A stretch of DNA of 64,000 bases, taken from Sphagnum compactum. Lineage: Eukaryota > Bryophyta > Sphagnopsida > Sphagnales. The translations under genes were made by a program, and so were the position numbers. Location of the stretch: NCBI GenBank assembly GCA_965153455.1, contig OZ234493.1:21318213-21382212 (forward strand), read 5' to 3'. Under the pieces are notes generated by a model that searched no databases, was not told the origin of the DNA, and worked only from the letters and a program-made list of their open reading frames with translations. Position 1 is the first letter of the stretch. The number at the start of each line of letters is the position of its first letter. This document shows positions 12,370-21,787 of this stretch, one piece after another.

Positions 12370-13170
12370 ACCGGACGATTATCATCATGAATGTCAAAAA
12401 AACTTATGCTACATAAGGAAAATGATGTAACATCTTGGGCATGTGGTTTGCGCAATGCCTTTTGTAAAAGAAGTTGGGTTGGTCATTTAAGTGTGCGAGA
12501 AGTGCAAATACAAAACCTCCCCAAGAACTTTGAGTACTTGGTGGAGGAGATGAATTTGTGCATAACATACAAGATCTTTGTCCACAATATCCCCCTTGAG
12601 TTGGTGTTCATCATGGATGAGACCTTCATTTGGTACATTTTAATGGAGTCTACAAGCATTTACAACACCAAGAATGCCAAACAAGTGCAAGTCCATTAGT
12701 GCATAAGATAATTGTAACCTCATTGTCTCCACCATGACAACAACTTTAAAGAGTGTGTTGGTTTTACAATGCATCTATGCAGGTTAGTGGATCATGTGCT
12801 TACCTTATAAAGGAACATGTGTGAAGGTTATGGTAACTAACTTTGTCTTAAGCCCAACCAATGACCATTGGTGTATGTTAGCATTAATGAAAGAGTGGAT
12901 TAATGATCGATCATCCTTCCCTCTAAATGCACATACAAGGAACTAGACCTAGTTGTGGGTAAATTATTAATGTTGTTACAATTAAATGTGTATAATGTGG
13001 ATTAAAATGCACCATTTAGGAATTACATGTAGAAGCATTACTTTTGCATCCACATTTTCTTTGTGTTAAGAAAGGCCACATTAGTGGCATAGGTGGTGGA
13101 CATTGTGTTCAACAAGCCTTTCAATAGTGTTATTTGCCAAAAGTTCTACAACTAATTAACATGTCACATT
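12370..13170 (+). pseudogene. pogo/Tigger-like DDE transposase fossil
   Basis: The open frame 12391-12699 contains IQNLPKNFEYLVEEM, then NIPLELVFIMDETFIWY, then YNTKNAKQVQVH. This is the pattern of pogo/Tigger-type transposases: a 'LPxxFE..V..F' segment followed by the first catalytic Asp in M/V-D-E-T-P-x-W/Y-F-D and then 'GxKxVxVRTTG'. Here the Pro after DET and the following Phe-Asp have been lost. Downstream, in broken frames, are fragments such as WCMLALMKEWINDRSSFP (about 12880) and VVDIVFNKPFNSV (about 13095), which occupy the places of the 'GWM...W' and 'PLDVxVNKPFK' motifs. Stops and frameshifts separate the pieces, so the element is dead. No terminal inverted repeats were located. 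Confidence 0.55.
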
Positions 13171-13329
13171 ACATAACAAATTAGGTAAGGATGGTTGTTA
13201 AAAATTGTAAACAACACATTTTAATTAACAACTTGAAGAATGAATGCATCCATTGTGTGCATGCAAAGTAGCACCCTAGAAGGCTACAAGAAGGTGGGGA
13301 CATTGCAAATCTTTGAAAAACCATTCCAA

Positions 13330-13715
13330 ATGTGAGATGGATTGCGTTAATGCAATTGGGTTTGGAAAATGAAGAGTTGGCTTCTCAAGAGAAGTTGGCA
13401 TTTGCTAAGCACAAGCCGCTTGAAGACAAACTCCTAGAGCATGATGATGAGTTTATTTTAAAATAATAATGACAATTTAAAGCTTAATTGTGAGGAATTA
13501 AATGTGGAATGGGATTAAGATTTTGACAAGTTTATCGGTGAGGTGGCCAAACACATGGCAAGGTTGTGCAAGGCAAAATATTATAAGAGTGTAGTAAATG
13601 AGTATGGTGCTATGGAACATGTAGTAATAGGAGGTTTTCATAAGGAGATAGAAGACTATGAGAAAGAAAGTAGCTCAATTAAAAAAGAGATAAACTCAAA
13701 CAAGGATCATGAATA
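13330..13715 (+). pseudogene. Broken coding-like segment of unknown family
   Basis: Two adjoining plus-strand stretches look protein-coding although interrupted: IALMQLGLENEELASQEKLA (from about 13345) and, after stops and a frame change, IGEVAKHMARLCKAKYYKSV (from about 13530). The residues are charged and helix-like with few rare codons, unlike the surrounding AT-rich DNA. It may be the C-terminal part of the neighbouring transposase fossil or part of another element. I do not recognise a family. Confidence 0.3.
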
Positions 13716-15955
13716 AATGAATTTGAAACAACTTGTCATATTTGGCAACAATGTTAAATGACAATAAATGCTTGAAGAATTATAAAAACACACCATAGAT
13801 CTAGATTTTATTTATTTATGGTTTGAACCTACCATAAATGGCATTTAAGGTAGATTCATTATGTTAGAGCATCTCTTAAAGTGGGTGACATAATTTGCTC
13901 CTCTACCAACGTTTATCACATCCAAGGAATTGCATTAATTATTTTCCTTTCCCCATTCATAACCATGAAAAATAGGATGACACAAGGTCATACAATGTTT
14001 AAATATATCAACCGTGGCCAATCATTACAACCAACCAATGAAGAACGGTCTTAGCATCCTTGTGGCTCATTCTCAATCACAAAATAATTTAAACCATTTT
14101 GCAAGTTAAATTTATACATTGGCTCAAAAGTGTCACATTTTGGCAAAATTTCATTTAGATTTTGATATACAATGCCACCATTGGAGATGTTCTTAGGTTT
14201 ACTTGTTGAATTTCACTTGTCTTGTGGTGTTTTTTTCCCTTTCTTCAATTTTTACAATACATACATTTGGTGACTTGTTTCCAAAGTTTTTGGGTTTTTT
14301 TTAGGTCATGGGTATGTAAAAAGTTCATTTTAAGTTGTATTAGCATAACAACATGAATATATTCCCATAGTTTTTCGTTTCAACTATTGTTTTTTATTCT
14401 AGCAATATGTGTTAGGAAGTGGATCATTTCATTCCTTGCTTAAATCACTTTTTGTTGAAGGAAATTTTTTTCTCATCAATCCTTTTTCCATGTGAACATT
14501 AACATATTTGTCTTCCAATAAATAATTGAAAGTTGTCTGTAACATTTGTCACCTCCAACAAATGCATATTCTGCTTCATAAGAAGTTAACTTGATTTTTA
14601 GAACATATTTTATAATGCTTCCACCATTACATCATGTTTATTTTTATTTAACGTTAATCCTTTCTTATTTGAGTCCGAATTTGGGCATGTGATTATTTAC
14701 ACAACTTGTTTTCCACATGTTGTGTTTGCCATCAACAATCTCCCCGCAACCTTTCAAATTAGCTTAAGGTTGTCCCATCCTTTAAAAGCATGCTTAATTT
14801 GTTGTGTTTTGAAACATTAAACAATTTGACCCTAAAACATTGATCAAATGGGTCCATCTTTTATGATGCAAAGTACATATTGAGACACATGAACATGCAC
14901 AATGATTTTGTGCACTCATTGTTCATCAAATTTCATGTGTTTCATGAATAAATGTGTACATGCATTTTCTTTAGTTGCAATCCAACCCTTTTGTCGGCAT
15001 TCTAACATGATTTCTTTCAAAAGATGAACACCTTAAATATCAATTCTTTCCTTTAATGATTAGTTTCTAAAGTTCCTTCCAAAAACAAGCCACTGACCTT
15101 AAGAAACCCAAGGTATGCAAGATTCCTTGCATTTCAAGGTTGATGAGTTTCTTCAGATAACCAATGTTAATGTGAAAAATTGCAATGATCCTTGATTTTA
15201 AGTCAAGGCTTAGTTGAAGGTTGGTGACCTCCTGAGTTATAAGCTCAACTCCAATCCTCAATTTTCACCTATCACATGATGGAGATAGTTGACATGTTTT
15301 AGCCTATCAAAAATTGAATGATGAAATCGGTTTTTTAGATATTGGCAAGCAAGCAAAGATTTTGCAACTTTACTTTTATCCATTTCTCCTACATCGTGTA
15401 TTGTCTTCTTGCAACAAAATTTGGCAAGATTACATCATAAAAATGCCCACATCACAACCCCAAGTCATCTCATAAGAAACACCACAATATAAGGTTAAGG
15501 ATCAAAGTGTGCACATCACAAAAGAAAGGCCTTACTTTGGAAGATCCAACAGGAAAAGACAGAAAAGTACTCTTATATCATGAGATAGAAAGGAGAGCAT
15601 CTTGATGTCCCCTACATAATAAGCCTAACATCTAGCACACTATGTTTCCTCTCCCCCCCCTTTCCAAGTTAAGTACCTAGGACCAGGTCAAGCCATAGGG
15701 TGAAATGCTGTTCACTCAGGTAGCAAGTAATGGGCCTACCTACCATGGCCTATTCAGAGTGTAAGGGGGGTGTTCTCCACAATGATTCACATAAATCCAG
15801 TGTTCCTCACATTAATTTGACATCACAAGTGGAACTGGAACAACCCAAAGTGGAACCAGATCTGCTCATGGATTCCCCTCTAGGTGGAAAACCTAAAAGT
15901 TTGTAGGGAATTAAGGACACGAAGGAGAAGAACTGGGCTGTTCTGGGAATTGGGT
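13716..15955. other. Intergenic DNA, no gene recognised
   Basis: AT-rich up to about 15600, after which base composition shifts to clearly more GC-rich, marking the left side of an island that runs to about 17600. A run of eight Cs lies at about 15652. Short open frames (for example 15067-15261 minus and 15960-16145 plus) show no domains. Confidence 0.45.
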
Positions 15956-16046
15956 TGTTGTGCTTGGTGGGAGCCGAGAGCATCATAGGACCTGCATTTC
16001 CAGAACTGGCCCATTCAAGGCCTTTACATATAAAAGACCTTATAGA

Positions 16047-16100
16047 AGAATTGGATGTAGATTTGGTAGAATTGGATGTAGATCTGGTAGAATTGGATGT
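16047..16100. repeat. 21-bp tandem repeat, 2.6 copies
   Basis: AGAATTGGATGTAGATTTGGT at 16047-16067 is followed by the same 21-mer with one change (16068-16088) and then by AGAATTGGATGT (16089-16100). Confidence 0.9.
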
Positions 16101-16269
16101 TTAAAATGGATGGTTGTGATTGAGTTTGGGTACCTCCTCTGTTGAGGTTAAAAAAAAACTTTACTCTGCTAAGGTGCCCTTCACAGACACTGAATGTTTT
16201 TGAACTGGTTCTTTATTCATAGGTTAAAAAAGCATGAGGTTGTGGGCTAAACCGAGTGTAAAGACCATT

Positions 16270-16425
16270 GTTGGTCTGGTATATATAGGGTCAGAGACTG
16301 GTATCAATACTGGTATGAACACTGGTATCAAATACCAGACCAGTCTGGTACATATGACCTAAGTCTGGTACCAGCTTTAATACCCGTACAAGCTGGGTAG
16401 GGACTTGAGAGGTAATACCAGTCTC
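16270..16425. repeat. Cluster of CTGGTA / TACCAG motifs
   Basis: Six CTGGTA (16275, 16298, 16310, 16322, 16345, 16365) and three TACCAG (16333, 16369, 16416) occur within about 150 bp, so the segment is dense in short direct and inverted repeats. This may be a degenerate microsatellite or a protein-binding cluster; the sequence alone does not decide. Confidence 0.75.
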
Positions 16426-16886
16426 ATACAGGGTCTATATACCTGCCAAATAGCAGGCCAAAGGTCAGTGGGTGACATCCCCTCCAATTATTGTACAAAA
16501 ATTGGAGTAAGACTCGATGTACAGGGGAAGGGCAGGGCCAGAGGGCATTCATATGTTTAAAGGCATTCTACATGAAGATGGTAGCCCAAGTTAGTTCCCT
16601 GTGCCTGAAAACAATCAAATGGCCCTTGCCTGTGGCCTTTCCACTATGTAAAAAACTGACCTAATTTTAGGTGTGAATCATGGCCATAGTGAACCAGCAC
16701 CCCCCGGTGCACCATCCACTGGATGTCCATTATTACTCAGTTGTGGATGATCCTCAACTGAGTTAATAATATTGGTTTCATCTTGGTAACCAATTCTGTA
16801 GGAAATAGTAGGTCTCATATATAGGCAGAAAATAGGAAACTTCTAGGTAATTAGATAGTTTTGTACATAGCTAAGGGCTGTTTTTA

Positions 16887-16934
16887 CTACCTACTACTAA
16901 CAACCTGCTTGGGGGGGTTGTTACTAGTAGGTAG
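16887..16934. repeat. Inverted repeat, 19-nt arms, 10-nt G-rich loop
   Basis: CTACCTACTACTAACAACC (16887-16905) pairs with GGTTGTTACTAGTAGGTAG (16916-16934) with one mismatch; the loop is TGCTTGGGGG. It could form a strong hairpin in DNA or RNA. It lies inside the GC-richer island and may be part of a small foldback element. Confidence 0.85.
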
Positions 16935-17370
16935 GTAGAAAAGAAAGTAACTGAGCTAACCACCATGGTTAGCCAGGGAACTGGAACCCAACAGAAAAAA
17001 CTGTTCCCAGACCATGTACCATGAAGGATTTCTGAAACAAAAAGTAGGTTAGTTCTTATGTGGTAGGTAAAGCATGAGGTTGTTGGGTATACTTTGTGTA
17101 AAAGCCTGTAAGTGCATGGCGGTGTGGCAGCGACAAGATGGGAAGTGGGCTTTAAGCTTTTTATAAAGTCTGCATAGAGGGTAGGCATGATCGTAAAGTC
17201 CTTTGAGAAATGGACGAAAAATTTCATCCTATAATGTGACATCTCAATCCCATAGAGTTATTCCTAAAGTAACCTTGAGTTTGGTCAAATAGGAGGTGAG
17301 ATTAAAAAAAAAAAAACATGCATATGAGTGTACATTAGCATTCAACAAGGGGTGAACTCACAAAACCTTC

Positions 17371-17604
17371 AATTTTGGTGGTAAACTGAGTTTCCTCCCG
17401 TCTTTCCTTCTTCCCGAGCGCCTGCACTGCTGCTACATATATTTGCAACTGCTCCTCCCTGTGCACATACTTAATTACTCTCGAACCTTGTGCATTAAAT
17501 GCTCAGTTTCAGCATTTCATACCCAGATTTAATAAAATTTTCTTACTTTGCGGACACCTGAAAGAGCGGTCTGCGGGTGAATGGAGGCCCAAAGGCAGGG
17601 TGAC
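17371..17604 (+). repeat. Repeat family A, copy 4
   Basis: Runs from AATTTTGGTGGTAAACTGAGTTTCC through GAGCGCCTGCACTGCTGCTACATATATTT, ATTACTCTCGAACCTTGTGCATT, the hairpin at 17497-17517 (arms AAATGCTCA and TCAGCATTT, one mismatch), TTAATAAAATTTTCTTAC and the tail ending GGGTGAC. With copy 1 it is the least decayed member. The shared start and shared GGGTGAC end give approximate element boundaries. Confidence 0.75.
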
Positions 17605-18258
17605 AAAAGCTAGGTCTTTACATTTAGGAGAAGCATCTAGGTATAGACTCTTCTGAATTTGAGGCTCCCATCACAAGGCCGATAGGGGGTGAGCAGAGGG
17701 ACCAAAAACATGGTAAGGTCTATACTTAGACCCTGCACATTTGTAAAGAAACACCCTGATTTTTTTTTCCCTGATTTTTATTGAAAAATTCTTGAAAAGA
17801 GACTTTCCAAATTCAGAAGGCCCATCTTCTAGCCCGACCAAGATCTTCCGGATTCAGAAGTTCCCCTTAAAAATCCAGCTGGGTGTTCTTTTATGGCTTC
17901 TCTATGGGGGAGAGGAAATAAATCTTAGGTAGTTACTTCAGTAACCAAAATACAAATGAGATGAAATTTTGGTATCTTAACTACATATATATTTATTATT
18001 AGCAATTAGGGAGGCATAAATAGGCACATCCCCTTTGGTGCACGCCACCATCACCACCTCCAATACTGTAGGACAAAAAACCATTTTGCAATCCAGTAAA
18101 GGAAAAATAGGAGGACAAAAATTAATTCAATTAATAAGATCATATATCCTTGACTAGTTCTCGCTTCACATTTCTGTCCCCCCTAGGTACTAGGTGTAGG
18201 TACCTACAATAACGAGTTTATAATTTGGTACCTAGGTTGTACCTAGCTAGTTAGGTAC
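17605..18258. other. Intergenic DNA upstream of the F-box gene
   Basis: No gene is seen. The segment 18180-18258 is dense in TAGGTAC/GTACCTA palindromic words such as GTAGGTACCTAC and GGTACCTAGG, immediately upstream of the probable transcribed leader of the F-box gene. It may act as promoter sequence, but no clear TATA box could be assigned. Confidence 0.4.
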
Positions 18259-18274
18259 TTACTTACTCAGAAAA

Positions 18275-18536
18275 ATGTTTTGTCGTGCCCGGCGTTCCAT
18301 CACGAGTTCGATTCCTGGCGCTGACAACAACAGAGCCTTTGTTGTTTTTGTTGTTGTTTGTTCTACTGCAAAACCCCCTCCTGTCTCTCTCCGTATCCAT
18401 CTCTTACACTTCGCTGTGTCTTTGCCTTCACTTGTTTTCTCTTTAGCTTGTGGCGTTGTAGGGTTTCGGGGCGGAGGAGGAGGAGGAGGCGGAGATGAGA
18501 GCTCAAGCTTGGCGATCTGGACGTCTCTTTTTGCAG
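18275..18536 (+). promoter_or_regulatory. Probable 5' leader exon and core promoter of the F-box gene
   Basis: Composition changes sharply here to a pyrimidine-rich, GC-richer sequence like plant 5' leaders. It carries TAGGGTTT (18459-18466), a telo-box-like element common near plant transcription starts, then a GGA repeat at about 18471-18490. It ends at CAG|GTGTGA (18536/18537), a plausible splice donor. Long open frames on both strands here (18275-18721 plus; 18259-18891 minus) are low-complexity and are not credited as genes. That this leader belongs to the CDS at 21787 is inference. Confidence 0.45.
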
Positions 18537-19569
18537 GTGTGAGTGTGTTCTTGTGCGTACTCTTCTTATCTGTAGACTTTTCGGGGATTCCATTTTTACT
18601 TTGTTTTGTTTGGTTGTTTGTTTGTTGCGTCTTTTTGTTATGGTTAGGTTCTGTTTGTTGGCGGCTGAAATCTTTCCTAGGTTGTGTGTGCGTGTGTGTG
18701 TTTTTTTTCCTGGTTAGTTGAATTAGCCTGTAAAATGCATGATAGCTTTTCCTTCGGTCGGGTGATCGGATTTTTGTTCCTTCGAGGGGTGGAATGCTGA
18801 GTGGCTTCTCTCCCGAGAGTTGCTGTCGAACGGGGCTCGTGTTTTGAAACAAGAAGCATTTCTTTTTCTTTTCTGTCGATGCCTCTTGCAATTGGGACCA
18901 GTGTGTCGTGAAAGTAGGTCTGCTAGGTGTCGCATGTTCTACATTTGACCGATTTGGAGCAAATTGCTATGTGTATTTGAATCTCTTGACCTGTTCAATT
19001 TGCTTGAGACTTGGTGTTTGACGATGATGTTTGATTTGCGGCAGAGGCTTGGGATGTCTTGCAGAAACTTGGCATAAACGTTGCTACTCTATTTCTATGT
19101 CTGTTGAATTGTGAGAGTCAGACCACATTATTCAGTATCTTTGACCTGTGGCTTCTTGACCCCTTTTCTTTCTTTTGCATTATTTTTGCTGATCATCTGG
19201 AGCTGTTTGTCGCTGTTTTCTTCAAATGCAAGAATCTGCTGTCAGCTAAGAGCCTTCCTTGCAATATTGATGCTTGAGCCCTAAGTCCTCTTCTTGATTG
19301 CTTCTACAAATTCTGGAATTATTTCATCAGCCTGCATGTGTTATGTGTTGGTTGTAGGCCTTTATTTGCCTCAGACTTAGATGCTTTCTTGTATAGCACC
19401 AAGCTATGATGAAAGCTTTCTTTCACAAGTTCCTTGCGGCTTGAATGAAGGTACTATTGACATTTTTGATTTGCTATGTCTCTTGCGAGTTTCCCCCACG
19501 CCATGATGGTGTCTTTGTGTTCTTTCTGAGAATGTTAGAGGAACTCAAAATGCAGATTTTTATACGTTT

Positions 19570-19770
19570 GTTTGTGAGCAGATTACTTATCTACACCCAC
19601 TGTTTGAGCCAATGAAGTCATTGTAGAGGTAATGGCAGCTAGTCATTGCCATTGGTAATGAAGATGATGTCCTGATACTTTATGAGCGACAAGGTTATGA
19701 TGCAGTTGTGCTTTGATGGAAACTCACATAACAGATACCTTTAAGACATTATTCTGGAGTTTACTCTGCT
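19570..19770 (+). repeat. F-box-locus module, copy A
   Basis: Contains ACCCACTG, then GTAATGGCAGCTAGTCATTGCC, then GATGATGTCCTGATACTTTATGAGCGAC, then ACAGATACCTTTAAGACATTATTCTGGAGTTTACTCTGCT. The same order of phrases recurs at 21390-21590 and, beyond the CDS, at 23410-23640. Diverged, no coding frame. Confidence 0.6.
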
Positions 19771-21389
19771 CTTTGTTATATGTATAAGTTCTTGGTCCAC
19801 TGTTGGTTAGATTTGGTCTGTTGGTCTCTCTAGTTTGGTTTGATTTTTCCTGGTCTCCTCAACCTGTCTTTGTTTCTTTTGTTGAATGGTAAAACTATCT
19901 CTTTGCTGTTGCTTCTCTCAGTGTCACACAAGCTCACTATGGAGGTTTTAATGTTGTTGTATGCTGAATTCTGATCAAACTGTTCAGAAAGTTTTCTTCC
20001 CCTCATGACCGAATATTGGTTTACACCCTATGGAGCTAATGGGAGTCTGTTGGAGTCTATGACCTGTTAGTCATTGTGATTGAAACCCAGTGGCACAATG
20101 ACAAATAGAGCTAATCATTTTGCCCTGGTCTTTTTGTGTATGTGTTGTTATTTTTAATTTCTGTCTTCTCGGTCCTCTGTCTGTTATGTTCTTTATTTCA
20201 TGGTGTATGAAGACGCTTTGAACTGAGGGGGTCCTATGGCTACCCGCCTTATGTCCTGAAACACTTTTGGTAGGTCCTCACCCTAAGTGCATGAAGGTCT
20301 TGGTGGTCTTGTGCTTTAAGCTTCTCTGCTCAAGGCACCCTCTAACACAAGGTGTGATGGATTGTTGAAGTTGTGTATTTCTGAGCAGGTTCAATAATAA
20401 AACTACTGAAATATGGTCCTTCTACTGGCAGTGCATTAGTCTCTTATGGACACAATTACACATCGCACATGGACAGCTTTTGGTTTGAACAGATTGCTCT
20501 CTCATTGGTTGTAGTTGAGGTGTTGTGGTGTTTGAATTAAGAGTCATGATTTCTCCTTGTGATCCTAGTATTTCTTCAAGTGTGGCATCTCATATTGGTT
20601 ATACAAGGTTTTGTAGTATGTTGAACTCAGGAACTCTTAAGCTTGTTGCAGCTCGATCAAGGATGCTTTTGACTTGATCAGTTATATCTCTTGAGTGCTA
20701 GCCAACATCAGGACCGAGCCTTCCTGTTGCTTCCAGAAAGTCAGTAGAAACTCAGGGTACAGTTCTTTTTATATTGTTGGCCTCAAATTTATAGTTATCT
20801 GTCAGATTATATACTTATCTGCAACAACACTTTATAGAGTTTTGTAAGTGGGGAGCTTTTTGAAGCCCACTTGGTCCTCTGTTTTTCCCTGTTCTCTGTT
20901 ATTCTATATTTTTCCTTCTTCTTTTGTTTGTTTCTTTAGTTTCTTCCCCTCTTCATTTATCTATGTTTTCCCCCTTCTATGTTGTTATGTTGTTAGTTGC
21001 TAGTCAGTATCGTGGCTGAGTCTTCCTGTTGCTTCCAGACTTGCAACAGAAACTTATTACACAGGTTAGTGGTTGCAGTGGCCTATACCCACTGTAGGGA
21101 GCTGATAACGTCAGTGGGGAACTTGTGATAGACAAGTTGCTATCATAAATGTTAGTGTGGATGGTCCCTGAACAAGTGAGAGACTGTCACTGTTGTTCAT
21201 ACGGCAAGTGTGTGTATGTATTGCTTTTTTGTTCTAGTTTTGTCCCTTCTTTTGTTTTTCCTTCTTCCCAGTTCTGTAATTCCTTACCTTGAAGAATTTC
21301 CTTGACTTCAAAGGCTTTTTTTAACCTTGTTCTGGCTTTCTTACTTGTGAGTACAGAGATTTCTTGATTCTCATGAGAGTTATAATCTG

Positions 21390-21590
21390 CAGTCACAATC
21401 TGGAGCTGGTGAAGTCAGTGGGTAGTTATGTCAGCTAGTTACTGTTGTTTTGTGACAAGCTGGAGGTGATGGCCTAACACATGTGACTGACACTCATAAG
21501 TTTATGACCACACTAATTAGCTTTGGTTTGCTAGAACTGACACAACCCTTTCCTTCAAAATATATTGTGGAGTTTTACTGCAATTTCATG
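21390..21590 (+). repeat. F-box-locus module, copy B
   Basis: Contains AAGTCAGTGGGTAGTTATGTCAGCTAGTTACTG, then GTGATGGCCTAACAC, then TTCCTTCAAAATATATTGTGGAGTTTTACTGCA. It is the most diverged of the three copies. A shorter related piece lies at about 21088-21160 (ACCCACTG...GTCAGTGGGGA). Confidence 0.45.
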
Positions 21591-21754
21591 GATATTAACT
21601 CAGCAACCACTGAGGGCGGAAATTTATAGGTTGCAAATTGTGAGGATGTTTTAGCCAGAGTGGTGAGAAGCAGCAGCAGAAGGCATTGTGGTTGTGTAAG
21701 TATTCATTTCAGCCTTTCCTGCAGAATGTAGACTGTGGAAAACTTAGGAGTGCC

Positions 21755-21787
21755 ATGAGAGTAAGCAACAGGTCAGTTTTGCACTAA
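21755..21787 (+). CDS. Possible 10-codon upstream ORF overlapping the F-box start
   Basis: ATG at 21755 opens MRVSNRSVLH and stops at TAA 21785-21787, sharing its last A with the ATG at 21787 (TAATG). Such an arrangement can permit termination-reinitiation. It lies downstream of the likely leader acceptor (21724) and so would be in the mature transcript if that splice is right. Conservation is unknown and translation is speculative. Confidence 0.25.
   Translation: MRVSNRSVLH

Larger units (their letters stand above)
16190..17110 (+). repeat. Pair of diverged direct repeats about 840 bp apart
   Basis: AAAGCATGAGGTTGTGGGCTAAAC..GTGTAAAG at about 16228-16264 is matched by AAAGCATGAGGTTGTTGGGTATAC..GTGTAAAA at about 17070-17105. 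Both are preceded by similar AGGTTA/GTTCTTAT phrases. They could be the remains of terminal repeats of an element that occupies this GC-richer island, or simply a local duplication. No primer site or polypurine tract was found between them. Confidence 0.5.
18537..21724 (+). other. Probable leader intron of the F-box gene
   Basis: T-rich plus-strand sequence without a long coding frame, bounded by CAG|GTGTGA and a pyrimidine-rich acceptor TTTCCTGCAG at 21724, giving an intron of about 3.2 kb. It is not AT-rich junk like the flanks: it contains diverged repeated modules, such as CTTCCTGTTGCTTCCAG at about 20718 and 21021 and the module at 19570, and many TGTTCTCTGTT-like pyrimidine stretches. 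It could instead hold alternative leader exons. The exact splicing is unverified. Confidence 0.4.

Noticed and set aside
16871-17242. 123-codon minus-strand open frame
   Set aside because: It covers the 19-nt inverted repeat and a direct-repeat copy and shows no domain or conserved motif, so it is probably chance.
18300-18330. tRNA T-arm-like GAGTTCGATTCCTGG
   Set aside because: The flanking bases do not pair into a 5-bp T stem and no A box or acceptor stem lies at the right distance.
18259-18891. A 210-codon open frame on the minus strand and a 148-codon frame on the plus strand in the F-box leader
   Set aside because: Both are low-complexity (Lys/Thr/Pro-rich or Val/Phe/Cys-rich) translations of a pyrimidine-rich leader with a GGA repeat. 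No domain is seen, and the region has splice-donor and leader character instead.
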